Below are positions 5,096 through 5,151 of a DNA stretch of 5,151 nucleotides, one piece after another. The notes below the pieces were generated by a model. That model was given only the letters and a program-made list of their open reading frames with translations, did no database searches and had not been told where the DNA came from. Source of the DNA: Deltaproteobacteria bacterium (GTDB lineage Bacteria > Desulfobacterota > Desulfomonilia > UBA1062). Position 1 is the stretch's first letter; each line of letters begins with the position of its first letter. The translations under genes and the position numbers were made by a program. The stretch covers positions 1-5,151 of the forward strand of contig JAGVNP010000199.1 of assembly GCA_020053185.1 (NCBI GenBank). The letters are read 5' to 3'.

Positions 5096-5126
5096 GATTG
5101 CCACGGGCTAAAGCCCTCGCAATGAC
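5096..5126 (+). repeat. Right half of a GTCATTGCGA repeat
   Basis: GATTGCCAC, a small hairpin GGGC-TAAA-GCCC (5105-5116) and TCGCAATGAC (5117-5126) make up a right arm of the repeat class. No left arm lies close before it. The left arm at 4612-4648 is its possible partner: GCAATC (4640-4645) there is the complement of GATTGC (5096-5101) here, and the outer ends GTCATTGCGA and TCGCAATGAC are exact complements. The last 25 bases of the window show nothing further. Confidence 0.6.
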
Positions 5127-5151
5127 TTTGTCAAGGCATTATAAACGAAGA

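Noticed and set aside
4889..5125. 78-codon plus-strand open frame
   Set aside because: It begins inside the nuclease tail in another frame and then translates the repeat element; its sequence (for example IVIANEVKQS) is the usual translation of GTCATTGCGA repeats.

Overview
The window is a 5.15 kb piece of bacterial chromosome of moderate GC. It holds four apparently intact protein genes, one broken small nuclease gene, and several dispersed palindromic repeats. The repeats are of the kind that begin GTCATTGCGA or GTCATTCTGA and end TCGCAATGAC or TCAGGATGAC. Together with strong GGAGG-type ribosome binding sites and a Gram-negative style signal peptide, this suggests an anaerobic or environmental lineage such as Nitrospirota or a former deltaproteobacterium. 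That placement is an impression from style and no marker gene fixes it.

Layout: 1-359 has no convincing gene, but carries an imperfect palindromic repeat (105-197) and a possible promoter. 360-1223 (+) encodes an isocitrate lyase/PEP mutase superfamily enzyme with the KRCGH active-site motif of C-C bond lyases. 1223-1470 is a composite inverted-repeat element that starts on the last base of the lyase stop codon and has a second, different hairpin repeat nested inside it. An 18-bp palindrome then leads into 1502-2356 (+), a DMT/EamA-type membrane transporter. A perfect 15-bp stem (2382-2419) serves as a terminator between this gene and the convergent gene 2437-3852 (-), an exported protein of unknown function. 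A divergent AT-rich spacer with a good minus-strand promoter separates that gene from 4000-4575 (+), a small alpha/beta hydrolase with a full Ser-Asp-His triad.

The right end (4612-5126) is the most unusual part. A small GIY-YIG nuclease gene starts on the edge of the left half of a GTCATTGCGA repeat. It ends inside the terminal inverted repeat of a second, complete element (4928-5080), and a matching right half-repeat lies further out (5096-5126). The nuclease frame is interrupted by one TAG, at the codon where the family's metal-binding glutamate is expected; the rest of the frame is intact. This arrangement suggests a nuclease gene carried at the apex of a REP-like palindrome, with the gene-less elements at 1223-1470 and 4928-5080 as possible non-autonomous relatives. 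This is inferred by analogy with REP-associated transposases.

The four intact genes do not form an obvious pathway. They look like separate transcription units divided by repeats, a terminator and a divergent promoter region.
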